A DNA stretch of 64,000 nucleotides, taken from the NCBI RefSeq assembly GCF_003054245.1, contig NZ_QBKR01000008.1, forward strand, positions 62,001 to 126,000, given 5' to 3'. Every line of letters starts with the position of its first letter. Position 1 is the stretch's first letter. This DNA comes from Melghirimyces profundicolus. GTDB taxonomy: Bacteria > Bacillota > Bacilli > Thermoactinomycetales > DSM-45169. A program made the translations under genes and the position numbers. Below are positions 52,070 through 61,760 of this stretch, piece by piece. The notes below the pieces were generated by a model that saw nothing but the letters and a program-made list of their open reading frames with translations, did no database searches and was not told where the DNA came from.

Positions 52070-53179
52070 TTAATCGTAAAGACTTAACGCCACCCTCCTT
52101 TCCCGCGGGTCCACGTCCATGCTGTATAACTGGCCGTTCTTTTCCCAGGCATGGCGGACTTTTGCTGCCAGTTCTTCAAACCAGGCCCGATCCGTATAGC
52201 GTACGTCCGTGATGGTGTAGTTCGTCTCATCCATCATCGTGATCTGTATGACAGGGTCCCAACCGAGGGCGGCCACGCAGTCATAGGGAATCTTTTCCTG
52301 CCCGTCCCCTTCCAGGATAAGACGGTCCTCTTCCAGCCGCACCTCCCGGTATTGGACGTGGCGGACCCACCGTCTTCCGTTCCGGATCGGCGTAAGACCG
52401 GCCCGTTTTGCCGCTTCAGCTAACTCCGCCGCCCGGGTGGGGTTGTACGGAAAGTTGCTGACCATTTCCTCCGTTTCCACCCGGATCTCTTCGTGAAAAG
52501 AATCCAGCCGGACATGGATCACCTCGGAAAAGGGAATCTCCTTCCTTCTGCCCCAATGGGAAATGCGGAGGGACGTCCCCTTGACCCGGAATTCCCGCCA
52601 CCAGACGGACATCACCACGTAGAAGAAAACAGCGAACACCCCCGCGGCAAACACCCCCAGGGCGAAATCCATCAACCGCTTCAGGAGAGGGTAAGCAGCA
52701 AAACCTTCGTCTTCAAAGGAAAGGATCAGTCCCTTTTCCCTGACGAGGGTCACCTCCACTTCCTCTCCGTTGCGGACCGCCTGCGTCAATCTCTCCCGGT
52801 TCATGGGATAATAGGGAACTTCAAACATGCCTTCCCGGGTGATCAACTGCCGGTCCACCACGCCCACGGGTTGAATCGCGTCGGTTACCCGTTCCCCCCG
52901 GTGTTCTTTCACGTGGCCGCTGCCCAGATACACCACACCGATCAGGATCACCAGCGTCACCACGAAATATTGCAAGGGGTGGTTCTTCCCCCAATGCACC
53001 TTCCATGTGATTAAAGCTGCTGCCGGCAATCCGAGGTAAAAATACGGCTCAGCCAGCCAAAAGGGATAATAATCCGGAGAGTCCAACAGCCGCTGGTAAA
53101 CGAACACATAAATCAACGCCAGCACAATGAGGATACCGAAACAGAACATAAGCCAGTACCCCACCCAGCGATGCAACAT
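52070..53179 (-). CDS. Membrane protein with PH-like C-terminal region
   Basis: A 369-aa protein with three N-terminal hydrophobic helices (~10-90) and another pair around residues 170-200 (LGVFAAGVFAVFFYVVMSVW). The cytosolic C-terminal ~165 residues have alternating beta strands (FRVKGTSLRISHWGRRKEIP, FSEVIHVRLDSFHEEI) suggestive of a PH-like domain. I do not recognise a named family. Stand-alone gene after an AT-rich promoter region. Confidence 0.75.
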   Translation of the reverse strand: MLHRWVGYWLMFCFGILIVLALIYVFVYQRLLDSPDYYPFWLAEPYFYLGLPAAALITWKVHWGKNHPLQYFVVTLVILIGVVYLGSGHVKEHRGERVTDAIQPVGVVDRQLITREGMFEVPYYPMNRERLTQAVRNGEEVEVTLVREKGLILSFEDEGFAAYPLLKRLMDFALGVFAAGVFAVFFYVVMSVWWREFRVKGTSLRISHWGRRKEIPFSEVIHVRLDSFHEEIRVETEEMVSNFPYNPTRAAELAEAAKRAGLTPIRNGRRWVRHVQYREVRLEEDRLILEGDGQEKIPYDCVAALGWDPVIQITMMDETNYTITDVRYTDRAWFEELAAKVRHAWEKNGQLYSMDVDPRERRVALSLYD

Positions 53180-53443
53180 TCCACCACCTCCGGATTCCAG
53201 GATCCCTCTTTTCTGTTGCTTTGGATCTATTTTATAATGTTTTTAGAATTTTTTAAATACCATAATTTTAACCTTTGATATAGTTATGTTTTCAAATATT
53301 TCACCATGTAAGATGGAATGATATTTTTTGTCGAAAAATAATTTTATATATCAAACGGCGACGAACCAAAGAAGCTTCCCAATCGATTGGCCACCCATCG
53401 AAAAAGGAGAGGTTTCCCTCTCCGGATTCAGGAGATCGTATAC

Positions 53444-53749
53444 TTACGACCCGGTGATTTCGGGTTGTTCCCGGCGCAATCGGGCATCGAAGACGAAGGT
53501 GCCGAAGGGAAGGACCGACGCGACGGCCGCACCCAGGAGCCGGCCGAAAGACCATCGGTGGACCCACCATACATGGACGAGGGCGGCGAAATAAAGAACG
53601 AACAGAATACCGTGGATCCACCCCGTTACGGTGACGGCCATCGGCATCCCGGCCAGGTATTTCAAAGGCATGGCGATTCCGAGAAGGAGAAGGAAAGAGG
53701 CCCCTTCCGCCAGACTGATCAGACGAAAGCGTCCCAGGGGGGTACGCAT
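53444..53749 (-). CDS. DUF3817-family membrane protein (YdzA-like)
   Basis: A 101-aa three-helix membrane protein. FRLISLAEGASFLLLLGIAM, the central GWIHGILFVLYFAAL and the RxxWSFGRLLGAAVASVLPF segment match DUF3817. ATG 53749 follows GGAGGTG. Function unknown; the domain also occurs fused to transporters. Confidence 0.87.
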   Translation of the reverse strand: MRTPLGRFRLISLAEGASFLLLLGIAMPLKYLAGMPMAVTVTGWIHGILFVLYFAALVHVWWVHRWSFGRLLGAAVASVLPFGTFVFDARLRREQPEITGS

Positions 53750-54200
53750 GAAAACCACCTCCGTGTTTTGAAAAATACCGGTACCCCCATAAACGTATCA
53801 CGAATGGCCTCCGCAGGACTTGACATTTCCATGAAAGCCTTCGCTTCTCAGAGCTCAACGGGAAACGCTGTTTCACTCCCCCTTCCCTTCGGACCACCAT
53901 TTCGGGATCCAAACCCCACCACAGCAAAAAGGGGGAAAGGACCCGCAAAGAAGGCACACCCAAGCCGGGCCGTGGTTCTGCAAAACGCTTCCGGGGTGAA
54001 CATCCGTTTTCATTTCTGGAACATCCCGAACGTTCCCCCTCATGGGACAGCTTCAGAAACAAGCGGTCCGCGGCGACGGGACCGCAGCGGCCGGCCCCGT
54101 CCCCCACACCGTCCGGGTCGGACCGGAAACGGAAAACAACCGGGAAGAAACGTTCAAACAGCGATCCCCGATCAGATGAAACGGGAATCGCTGTTTTTCT
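53750..54200. other. Intergenic region with TM2 remnant and terminator
   Basis: 451 bases without a convincing gene. 53904-53969 repeats the 3' coding part of the TM2 gene (see separate entry). 54147-54200 holds an AACAGCGAT...ATCGCTGTT hairpin with a T-tract on the plus strand, which may terminate the TM2 gene in the other direction as well. A 45-codon plus-strand frame at 54042-54179 has no clear ribosome site. Confidence 0.45.
53904..53969 (-). pseudogene. Fragment duplicating the 3' part of the TM2 gene
   Basis: The minus strand encodes GLGVPSLRVLSPFLLWWGLD, nearly the same as GLGVSPLLVISPFLLWWGLD of the TM2 protein encoded at 54201-54509. About 66 bp are alignable with several changes, ~340 bp downstream of the parent copy, so it is a decayed tandem duplicate. 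Confidence 0.65.
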
Positions 54201-54509
54201 TCATGTTTGCTTATGTTCGGCAAGCCACCTTTGGATGAGCAGGGAATCCAATCCCCACCACAGCAGAAAAGGGGAGATGACAAGCAATGGGGAAACCCCC
54301 AGACCGGGAAGCCAGTGGAAAAACAACCCGAAAGAAATGATCAGGGGGGAGATCAGGGCCATCAAAAGACCGGAATTCCTTTTGCCCAGATAAAACCGGT
54401 GAGCCCCGAACACCCCCAGAAAGAGCCATAACGCGTAAGCGGTGATTTGTCGTGATCGTGAATCCCTTTCAGGAGTGATATTTTCGGAAGAATGACCGGT
54501 TTGGACCAT
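54201..54509 (-). CDS. TM2-domain protein
   Basis: A 102-aa membrane protein with the TM2 pattern: YALWLFLGVFGAHRFYLGKR (conserved GxxGxHRFYxG) followed by two or three transmembrane helices. ATG 54509 follows AGGGTG. Function unknown. A decayed copy of its last third lies just downstream. Confidence 0.88.
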   Translation of the reverse strand: MVQTGHSSENITPERDSRSRQITAYALWLFLGVFGAHRFYLGKRNSGLLMALISPLIISFGLFFHWLPGLGVSPLLVISPFLLWWGLDSLLIQRWLAEHKQT

Positions 54510-54600
54510 GGCAACACACCCTGTCACATAGGATCTTCTCCTATGGTACCTCATGTCCCCATGAAAAACGAACCCTTCCCATGAACAGTTTTGGACAATA

Positions 54601-54623
54601 ACCCCCCCACCATCGTGGGGGGC
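54601..54623 (-). terminator. Hairpin at the end of the fadNAE operon
   Basis: CCCCCCAC-CATC-GTGGGGGG stem five bases after the fadE stop codon; the T-tract is short. Confidence 0.6.
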
Positions 54624-54627
54624 TCTA

Positions 54628-56403
54628 TCAGACGACGTAGCGCCCGGCTTCCAATACCCGTTTGGCGATGGTCCGCTTCAGCTTCACTTCGTTGATCGGC
54701 TCATAGCGGGTCAGCTTCTTCAGGATGGAGAGCTGGGTGCGCAGGGTGTCCCCTTCTTCCATCGCGCTCAGGGTGTGTTTGGCATTCTGGTCGATGCGCG
54801 GAAACGCCTCGTGGATGTATGCGGTGGTCAGATCGATTTTGGCCTGGGCCTTCTCCAAGCCGTCCTTCTCCAAGGCTTTTTTGGCCCTCAGATAGGCGCT
54901 CTCCATGGCGAAGATCTCGATGGCGATGTCAGCCAGATCCCGCAGGATCTCCTGCTGCTTTTCCAACTCCATCTGATACTTCTCCACCGCCAGACCCGCG
55001 GTCATCATAAAGATTTTTTTGGCGTGGTCGATCCGTTCCGCCTCTTTTTCCAACGGGGCCGGTTCCTCTTCGGAAAGGGTCGGCATCATCATCATGAGCT
55101 CTTCCTGAAGGCCGGAGGCCTTTTCCATGAAAGGCAGTTCGCCCTTCATCACTTTCCGCATCAGGGTGGCTGGGATCAGAAGGCGGTTGATCTCGTTGGT
55201 TCCTTCGAAGATGCGGTTGATGCGGGAGTCACGGTACATGTTCTCGATTTCGTACTCCTGCATGAACCCGTAGCCGCCGTGGATCTGCACCCCTTCATCC
55301 ACCACGTGGTCCAGAACTTCGGAACCGAAAACCTTGGTGATGGAGCACTCCAAGGCATATTCGGCGATGGCCTTTGCCGCTTCCGAACCTTCGGCGTTGT
55401 CCAGATGGGCGAGGCCTTTTTCAAAGAACCCGGCCGTGCGGTAAATGGCGCTCTCCAGCGCGTAGGTCTTGGCCGACATGGTGGCCAGCTTCTCCTGGAT
55501 CAGCGGGAATTTGGCGATCGGGGTATTAAACTGTTTCCGCTCATTGGCATACTTCGCGGAAATTTCGATGGCCCGCTTGGAAGAACCGACGCAACCGACC
55601 CCCAGCTTGTAACGGCCGATGTTCAGGATATTGAAAGCGATCTGGTGGCCTTTGCCCACTTCGCCGAGGACGTTCTCCACCGGCACTTTGGCTTCGTCCA
55701 GGATGAGGGTCCGGGTGGAAGAGCCCTTGATCCCCATTTTTTTCTCTTCCGGACCGGTGGAGACGCCCGGGAACTCCCGTTCCACGATAAAGGCGGTGAA
55801 TTTCTCCCCGTCCACTTTGGCGTAGACAACGAAGACGTCGGCGAAGGCGGAGTTGGTGATCCACTGTTTCTCCCCGGTCAGGATGTAGTGTTTGCCGTCA
55901 TCGGAGAGCTTCGCCACGGTTTTGGCGCCCAGGGCGTCGGAGCCGGAGCCCGGTTCCGTCAGGGCGTAGGCGGCGAATTTTTCGCCGGTGGCCAGACCCG
56001 GCAGGTACTTTTCCTTCTGCTCCCTGGTGCCGAAGAAGACGATCGGGAGCGTCCCGATCCCGACGTGGGCTCCGTGGCTCAGGGCGAAGGACCGGCCCAG
56101 GGACATCTTTTCCGTGATCAGGCTGGAGCTCACCTTATCCAGACCGAGGCCGCCGTAAGCTTCCGGCACGTCGGCCCCCAACAGACCCAGCTCACCGGCC
56201 TGCTTCAGCAGGTTGACGGTGTGGTCGAAGTTGTGGTTTTCGATCTCTTCCAATACCGGCCACACATTGTCCTTGATAAAATCCTCCGTCGTCTTGGCGA
56301 TCATCTTCTGTTCTTCGTTGATCTCTTCCGGAGTGTACACATCCTCGAGGCTGTGCTCCTCGAGGAGGTAGCTGCCCCCTTTGGTGATGGTTTTCTCGGC
56401 CAT
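54628..56403 (-). CDS. fadE: Acyl-CoA dehydrogenase
   Basis: A 591-aa flavoenzyme for the first step of beta-oxidation, close in length to Bacillus FadE (~594). ACAD blocks are YALTEPGSGSDALGAKT, GEKQWITNSAFADVF and EYEIENMYRDSRINRIFEGT with the catalytic Glu in EIENMYRD... region (GTNEINR following). The C-terminal ~180-residue extension beyond the usual 380 residues is characteristic of this branch. Third gene of fadNAE; the start follows AAGGAGG. Confidence 0.95.
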   Translation of the reverse strand: MAEKTITKGGSYLLEEHSLEDVYTPEEINEEQKMIAKTTEDFIKDNVWPVLEEIENHNFDHTVNLLKQAGELGLLGADVPEAYGGLGLDKVSSSLITEKMSLGRSFALSHGAHVGIGTLPIVFFGTREQKEKYLPGLATGEKFAAYALTEPGSGSDALGAKTVAKLSDDGKHYILTGEKQWITNSAFADVFVVYAKVDGEKFTAFIVEREFPGVSTGPEEKKMGIKGSSTRTLILDEAKVPVENVLGEVGKGHQIAFNILNIGRYKLGVGCVGSSKRAIEISAKYANERKQFNTPIAKFPLIQEKLATMSAKTYALESAIYRTAGFFEKGLAHLDNAEGSEAAKAIAEYALECSITKVFGSEVLDHVVDEGVQIHGGYGFMQEYEIENMYRDSRINRIFEGTNEINRLLIPATLMRKVMKGELPFMEKASGLQEELMMMMPTLSEEEPAPLEKEAERIDHAKKIFMMTAGLAVEKYQMELEKQQEILRDLADIAIEIFAMESAYLRAKKALEKDGLEKAQAKIDLTTAYIHEAFPRIDQNAKHTLSAMEEGDTLRTQLSILKKLTRYEPINEVKLKRTIAKRVLEAGRYVV

Positions 56404-56440
56404 CCTCCGATTCCTCCTTCATTTTGGTCGGATAAGCGGT

Positions 56441-57622
56441 TCAGTTCACCATTTCAAACACGCCGGCCGCGCCCATACCGCCGCCGATACACATGGTGAC
56501 CAAACCGTACTTGCCGTTCCGGCGTTTCAGTTCGTTCAGGATGCTCACGGTCAGCTTGGCGCCGGAACAACCCAGCGGGTGACCCAGGGCCACGGCTCCG
56601 CCGTTGACGTTGACGATGTCCGGGTTCATTTCCAGGTGGCGCATCACCTGGATCGACTGGGAGGCGAAGGCTTCGTTCAGCTCGATCAGGTCGATCTGGT
56701 CCAGGGTGAGTCCGGCTCTCTCCAGTGCTTTGGGAACGGCGACAATCGGACCGATCCCCATCACATCGGGGTCCACCCCGCCGACGCAGAAGGAACGGAA
56801 CACGGCGATCGGCTGGATGCCGAGAGATTCGGCCTTCTCCCGGGACATGACGACCACTCCGGCGGCGCCGTCACTGGTCTGGGAGGAGTTGCCCGCGGTG
56901 ACCGACCCGCCGGCGCGGAAGGCCGGGCGCAATTTGCTGAGTACCTCCATGGACGTGTCACGGCGGGGACCTTCATCGGTGTCGAAGACGAACTCCTCTT
57001 CGTGCAGTTGGTTGTCTTCCCCCACAAACCGCTTCTTGACCGTCACCGGGACGATTTCGTCCTTAAACTTCCCTTCATCGATCGCCCGGATGGCTTTCCG
57101 GTGGCTCCGAAGGGCAAACTCATCCTGGTCTTCCCGGGAAACCCCGTAACGTTTGGCGACCTCTTCGGCGGTATGGCCCATGGACATGTAGATCTCCGGT
57201 GCGTGGTCCATGAGGTGGGGGTTGGGGGCCGGTTTATACCCCCCCATGGGGACCATGCTCATGCTCTCGACGCCGCCGGCGATGATCGTGTCGGCAAAAC
57301 CGGCCATGATGTGCTGAGCGGCGATGGCGATGGACTGAAGCCCCGAAGAGCAGAACCGGTTGATGGTGAGACCTGCCGCCGTATTGGGCAGTCCCGCCCG
57401 GGTGGCGATCACCCGGGCCAGGTTCATCCCCTGCTCCCCTTCCGGGAAGGAACAACCCATGATGACGTCTTCCACTTCTTTCGGATCCAGTTGGGGAACC
57501 CGCTTCATCAGATCCTGGACGACAAAGGCGCCCAGATCGTCGGGCCGTGTATCCTTCAACGAGCCGCGGTTCGCCTTGCCGACAGCGGTCCGTGCCGCGG
57601 CCACGATGACTGCTTCGCGCAT
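56441..57622 (-). CDS. fadA: Acetyl-CoA C-acyltransferase (3-ketoacyl-CoA thiolase)
   Basis: A 393-aa thiolase. The nucleophile lies in [15 protein letters not shown], the His in [18 protein letters not shown] and the second Cys in [14 protein letters not shown]. It releases acetyl-CoA in the last step of beta-oxidation. It is the second gene of fadNAE; a 98-bp dispersed repeat lies between it and fadN. The start follows AAGGAGGAG. Confidence 0.95.
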   Translation of the reverse strand: MREAVIVAAARTAVGKANRGSLKDTRPDDLGAFVVQDLMKRVPQLDPKEVEDVIMGCSFPEGEQGMNLARVIATRAGLPNTAAGLTINRFCSSGLQSIAIAAQHIMAGFADTIIAGGVESMSMVPMGGYKPAPNPHLMDHAPEIYMSMGHTAEEVAKRYGVSREDQDEFALRSHRKAIRAIDEGKFKDEIVPVTVKKRFVGEDNQLHEEEFVFDTDEGPRRDTSMEVLSKLRPAFRAGGSVTAGNSSQTSDGAAGVVVMSREKAESLGIQPIAVFRSFCVGGVDPDVMGIGPIVAVPKALERAGLTLDQIDLIELNEAFASQSIQVMRHLEMNPDIVNVNGGAVALGHPLGCSGAKLTVSILNELKRRNGKYGLVTMCIGGGMGAAGVFEMVN

Positions 57623-57658
57623 ACTCCTCTCCTCCTTCGGTTGGGTTCAGCGTCCCTG

Positions 57659-57756
57659 GAAGCGTTGTGAAAAAGTGAGCGGCAGCATTTACCCAAAGCC
57701 GTTCCGGCTGCAACGCTCCCCCTTGTCTCGAAACGAACATGAAATCACAACGCTTC
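57659..57756. repeat. Dispersed intergenic repeat, copy H (best-preserved, 98 bp)
   Basis: Perfect 12-bp terminal inverted repeats GAAGCGTTGTGA (57659-57670) and TCACAACGCTTC (57745-57756). The internal sequence carries the GTGAGCGGCAGCATTTACCC and CTCGAAACGAACATGAAATC blocks found in the other copies. It sits inside the fadN-fadA intergenic gap without disrupting either gene. Confidence 0.85.
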
Positions 57757-57766
57757 TGGACTCCCG

Positions 57767-60166
57767 TCAGTTTCTGAGGGGTTTGTTCTTGGTCAGCATA
57801 TACTGCATCCGTTGCTGGGACTTCGGCTCACCCGCCAGGCTGAGGAACGCCTCCCGCTCGATGTCCAGGAGGTATTGTTCATCCACCAGCGTCCCTTCCG
57901 GTACTGTGCCTCCGGCCAACACGTAGGCCAGCTTGCCGGCGATCTTGTAGTCATGCTCGCTGATGTAGCCGGATTGCAGCATTCCATAGGCACCCAGGCG
58001 AAGCGTGTTGTAACCGGTTTCCCCGACCACCGGCACCTTCCGGGGCTTGGGAACCCGGTAACCCGCGGCGTCCAGGGCGAGCACCTGCTGCTTGGCGTCA
58101 TACAGGAGGTGGTCCCGGTTCATGGTGATGCCGTCCTCCCGACGCAGGAATCGATAATCCCGCGCTTCCTCGGCGCTGGTGGATACCTTGGCCATGGCGA
58201 TCGTTTCGAACACTTTGTTGACCAGAGGCTGGAGGGAAATCCGGTCTTTCGGGTCCACCCCGTCCATCCAGCGGAGGAGCATCTCTTTGTTGCCGCCGCC
58301 TCCGGGGATCAGACCGACTCCCGTCTCCACCAGGCCCATGTACAGCTCCGAGGAAGCCTGAATCCGGTCACAGGGCAGGGAAACTTCCACCCCGCCCCCG
58401 AGGGTCATATTGAAGGGAGCGGCCACCACCGGTCTATCCACGTAGCGGAGCGAGCCCATCGCTTTCTGGAATTGTCGCACCATCAGATCGAGCTCCGGCC
58501 AGTTCTGATCTTGGGCTTCCATCAGGATCAGCATCAGGTTGGCCCCGACGCAGAAGTTGTCTCCATGGTTCCCGATGACCAATCCACGGTAGTTTTCGGA
58601 CACTTCCTTGACCGAGTGCTGGATCATCTGAATGATGTCCGCGGCGATGGCGTTTTTCGGGGAATGAAACTCCAGGCAGAGAACATCGTCCCCGATGTCG
58701 ATCAGACTGGCTCCCCGATTGGATTTGATCACTTTGCCCTGTTCTTTGAGGCGGGCGAGATCAATGGTTTTGGGGTGCTCTTCCACCTTGCGGAGTTCGC
58801 CGCCGAGGTGGAACGCTTGGATCTCTTCCGGGCTCTCCTCATAGAAGGACTTTTTGCCGGAGGCGAGCAGTTCTTCGACCAGCGGCGGAATGGTCTCCCC
58901 TTCTTCCTTCATGCGGGCAACGGATTTTTCCACACCGATGGCATCCCAGACCTGGAAGGGACCGAGGTCCCAGTTGAAGCCCCAGCGCATCGCCCGGTCG
59001 ACACTCACGATGTCGTCGGCGATCTCCGGAATCCGCGCCGCGGAATACAGGAGGACTTTTTTGGTGATGTACCAGGCGAAACGGCCGGCGGCATCATCCG
59101 CGTACACCAGGGCCCTGAGCTGTTCCTTCATGGTTTTGGCCCGCTTGGCCATCTCCAGGGAGGGAGCCTTCAACTTCCTGCGTGGACGGTACTCCTTGGT
59201 CTCAGGATCCAGAACCAGGATCTCTTTTCCTTTATCGGTTTTCACTTTCTTGAAAAAGCCCTGGCCGCTTTTGGACCCGAGCCACCCCTTCTCCACCATC
59301 TCCCGGAGGAGGTCCGGCACTTCGAAGGCTTTCTTCTCTTCCGGTTCTTCCACATTTTCCCGCACATTGTCGGACACGTGGACGAAGGTATCGAGTCCGA
59401 CCAGGTCCAGGGTCCGGAAGGTGGCGCTCTTCGGACGCCCCATGGCCCGCCCCGTGACCGAATCCACTTCGTCGGGTCCCAAGCCGTCTTCAAGCATCTT
59501 CTGGAAAGTGACCTGAAGGCCATACACCCCGATCCGGTTGGCGATGAAGTTGGGGGTGTCCTTGGCCGTGACCACGCCTTTGCCCAACACGGACTCGGAA
59601 AACGCTTTCATCCCGGAAACGATGGAGTCGGAAGTGTCTTCCGTCGGGATGATCTCCAAAAGCTTCATGTACCGCGGCGGGTTGAAGAAGTGGGTCCCGA
59701 GGAAATGGGAACGGAACTCGGCGGACCTCTCCTTCACCATCTCATGGATGGAGATGCCGGAAGTGTTGGAGCTGACGATGATTCCCGGCTTCCAGACTTC
59801 TTCCACCTTGGCGAACAAGCTCTGTTTGATCTCCAGGTTTTCGATAATGGCTTCGATCACCCAGTCCGCTTCGCCGAGCTTTTCGAGGTCGTCCTCCAGG
59901 TTTCCGACTTCGATCAGGTCCGCGGTTTTCTTGTGAAAGATCGGGCTCGGCTTCTCTTTGAACAACCGTTCTTTCCCCGTCCGGGCGATCCGGTTGCGGA
60001 CTGCTTTGTCTTCCAGGGTGAGTCCCTTTGCCTTCTCTTTTTCCGTCAACTCTTTGGGTACGATGTCCAGAAGGACCGTGCGGATCCCGGCGTTGGCCAG
60101 GTGCCCGGCGATGGCAGCCCCCATGACGCCGGCTCCGATCACGGCCGCTTTCTTGATTCTCGCCAA
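57767..60166 (-). CDS. fadN: 3-hydroxyacyl-CoA dehydrogenase / enoyl-CoA hydratase, FadN type
   Basis: A 799-aa two-domain beta-oxidation enzyme. Residues ~1-300 are the NAD-dependent dehydrogenase (KKAAVIGAGVMGAAIAGHLA, SSNTSGISIHEM, LGTHFFNPPRYMKLLEIIPT). Residues ~495-790 are a crotonase domain (VIGNHGDNFCVGANL, MTLGGGVEVSLPCDRI, GVGLIPGGGGNKEMLL). Length and order match Bacillus FadN. I place the start at TTG 60166, seven bases after GAGGAGG. A FadR-type operator lies ~55 bases upstream. Confidence 0.94.
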   Translation of the reverse strand: MARIKKAAVIGAGVMGAAIAGHLANAGIRTVLLDIVPKELTEKEKAKGLTLEDKAVRNRIARTGKERLFKEKPSPIFHKKTADLIEVGNLEDDLEKLGEADWVIEAIIENLEIKQSLFAKVEEVWKPGIIVSSNTSGISIHEMVKERSAEFRSHFLGTHFFNPPRYMKLLEIIPTEDTSDSIVSGMKAFSESVLGKGVVTAKDTPNFIANRIGVYGLQVTFQKMLEDGLGPDEVDSVTGRAMGRPKSATFRTLDLVGLDTFVHVSDNVRENVEEPEEKKAFEVPDLLREMVEKGWLGSKSGQGFFKKVKTDKGKEILVLDPETKEYRPRRKLKAPSLEMAKRAKTMKEQLRALVYADDAAGRFAWYITKKVLLYSAARIPEIADDIVSVDRAMRWGFNWDLGPFQVWDAIGVEKSVARMKEEGETIPPLVEELLASGKKSFYEESPEEIQAFHLGGELRKVEEHPKTIDLARLKEQGKVIKSNRGASLIDIGDDVLCLEFHSPKNAIAADIIQMIQHSVKEVSENYRGLVIGNHGDNFCVGANLMLILMEAQDQNWPELDLMVRQFQKAMGSLRYVDRPVVAAPFNMTLGGGVEVSLPCDRIQASSELYMGLVETGVGLIPGGGGNKEMLLRWMDGVDPKDRISLQPLVNKVFETIAMAKVSTSAEEARDYRFLRREDGITMNRDHLLYDAKQQVLALDAAGYRVPKPRKVPVVGETGYNTLRLGAYGMLQSGYISEHDYKIAGKLAYVLAGGTVPEGTLVDEQYLLDIEREAFLSLAGEPKSQQRMQYMLTKNKPLRN

Positions 60167-60220
60167 GAGTACTCCTCCTCTCAGATGGACGCTTCTGACC
60201 ACTGGCATCCGGCAACCCGT

Positions 60221-60238
60221 TGAATGAACAGTCATTCA
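60221..60238. promoter_or_regulatory. FadR operator upstream of fadN
   Basis: TGAATGAACAGTCATTCA is a perfect 7-4-7 palindrome and matches the Bacillus FadR (YsiA) consensus TGAATGAMTANTCATTCA except in the spacer. It lies ~55 bases upstream of the fadN start, so fadNAE is probably repressed by FadR and derepressed by long-chain acyl-CoA. The fadR gene is not in the window. Confidence 0.85.
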
Positions 60239-60446
60239 TTTCCTTGGGTTAAAAAAACCTCTCCAATGACGTGGACAGGCGGATGTCCGGACGATGCTGT
60301 CCAAGGTCCTCATCTTCTGTGACTGGGTGCGGATATCGGCCACCGGAAAGTCCGGATGAAACCTTTCAAATAATATTATTGATCCGAATCCTTTCTTCGT
60401 CAAGGGTTTGCGCATAACTTTTTCGATTTGCCAGAAATCGGGCGTC

Positions 60447-60474
60447 AAAAAAGCGGGCACCTTCCGGTACCCGC
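60447..60474 (-). terminator. Terminator of the ferredoxin gene
   Basis: GCGGGTACC-GGAA-GGTGCCCGC stem followed by TTTTTT on the minus strand. Confidence 0.88.
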
Positions 60475-60483
60475 CCGCGATTC

Positions 60484-60717
60484 CTATTTAAAGAAATTGG
60501 CGTTGATCTCGATGTACTCCTTCTCTTCTTCGGGAACCATTTCTTCTTCGTAAATCGCTTCCACCGGGCATACCGGTTCGCAGGCCCCGCACTCAATGCA
60601 GGTATCCGGGTCAATATAGTACATGACTTCGTCCCCGTGAATGCAATCCACCGGACATACTTCCACACACTCGGCTGCTTTTTCGTCTTTGCAAGGAGAA
60701 GTGATGACAAAGGCCAA
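60484..60717 (-). CDS. Ferredoxin, 7Fe type
   Basis: A 77-aa ferredoxin. Cysteine spacing CKDEKAAECVEVCPVDC and CIECGACEPVCP indicates one [4Fe-4S] and probably one [3Fe-4S] cluster, as in Bacillus and actinobacterial FdxA-type proteins. TTG 60717 follows AAAGGGGG. It is a single gene with its own terminator and could serve as electron carrier for redox enzymes such as P450s or the Fe-S biogenesis machinery. Confidence 0.93.
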   Translation of the reverse strand: MAFVITSPCKDEKAAECVEVCPVDCIHGDEVMYYIDPDTCIECGACEPVCPVEAIYEEEMVPEEEKEYIEINANFFK

Positions 60718-60821
60718 ACGGAATGCCCCCTTTTTATTCGTTCCTGTAAATGATCCGACTCCGGAATTGAATCCCGGAAGTGATCAGCGGTTTTCAGCAC
60801 GTCTCCGGTCTCCGAGGTATA

Positions 60822-61760
60822 TTATTTCCTCGCCGGCCCGGATTCTAAACCCCCGGTTTTCGCAGGGGCTTCATTCCGGTTTTCACCCGCGGTCCACTGC
60901 ATCAGCGCGAGGGAAGAAAAGAGGAGTCCGGCCCCCGCCCACCCCAGCGCCGTCAGCCGTTCCCCCAGCAACAACACGGCAAGCAGTGCCGCCGTGAGGG
61001 GTTCCGTCAACGCACCGATGGAAGCCCGGGTGGCCGTGGTCCGCTTCAGCCCGTAGATGTAACAAAGGTAAGCCAATGCCGTTGGAACGGCACCGACGTA
61101 GAGAAGAAGCAACCAAGCCTCAAGCGAAGGTTCCGGCATCCGGAGCATCGGCAGGAGGAAACACGCCCCCAGGGAAAAGGTGATCGCCAACATCCTGAAG
61201 GGAGGAATCCCTGCCAACAGATGCTTTCCGATCAGGGTGTAGCCTCCGTAACAAGAGGCTGCGAACAACGCCAACAGGTTCCCCGATAAATACCTCGGTT
61301 CCGCCAAACCGGCTACGCTCCCCACCCCGATCAGAAGGAGCGTTCCCGTTAACCCCGCGACCAGGGACACGGCGGTCCACCCGCCGATCCGCTCTTTCAT
61401 GAACACCCGGGCAAAAACCGCCACCATCAACGGAGCCGTGCAAACCGCCAGCATGGTGGCCGTGGCCACCTGCGTCCGGTCCACCGCGGAGAAATAACCG
61501 ACCTGGTAACCGGCAACGGCGAGACCGAACAAAAGCAACCAGCCAGTCGGCCTCCCCCGCTCCCGGAGCCGGCCGGGATGCCGTTTCCTTTCCAGGAGCG
61601 CCGCCGTAACCAGGAACGGCACACTGAACACCAGCCGCCATGCGCCCACCACCATCGAGTCCAGCCCGTGGCGGACAATCAGCACTTTTCCCACCAGTCC
61701 GGCGGTCCCCCAGAGAAATGCACCAAGGAAGACCCAACTCATTCCATTTCCGCGCCGCAT
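60822..61760 (-). CDS. EamA/DMT-family transporter
   Basis: A 312-aa membrane protein with ten helices in two EamA repeats (SWVFLGAFLWGTAGLVGKVL near the start; YGGYTLIGKHLLAGIPP at the start of the second). DMT proteins of this type export amino acids or metabolites; the substrate is not predictable. ATG 61760 follows GGGAGG. Its 5' leader contains a possible leader peptide and several inverted repeats, so post-transcriptional control is possible. Confidence 0.9.
   Translation of the reverse strand: MRRGNGMSWVFLGAFLWGTAGLVGKVLIVRHGLDSMVVGAWRLVFSVPFLVTAALLERKRHPGRLRERGRPTGWLLLFGLAVAGYQVGYFSAVDRTQVATATMLAVCTAPLMVAVFARVFMKERIGGWTAVSLVAGLTGTLLLIGVGSVAGLAEPRYLSGNLLALFAASCYGGYTLIGKHLLAGIPPFRMLAITFSLGACFLLPMLRMPEPSLEAWLLLLYVGAVPTALAYLCYIYGLKRTTATRASIGALTEPLTAALLAVLLLGERLTALGWAGAGLLFSSLALMQWTAGENRNEAPAKTGGLESGPARK

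Noticed and set aside
54042-54179. 45-codon plus-strand frame near the TM2 gene
   Set aside because: No clear ribosome site and overlap with a probable terminator hairpin; listed only in the gap description.
57812-60223. Plus-strand open frame of ~800 codons opposite fadN (and similar long frames opposite fadE, fadA, the ABC-F gene and gatA)
   Set aside because: Same antisense effect; no ribosome sites and no recognisable motifs.
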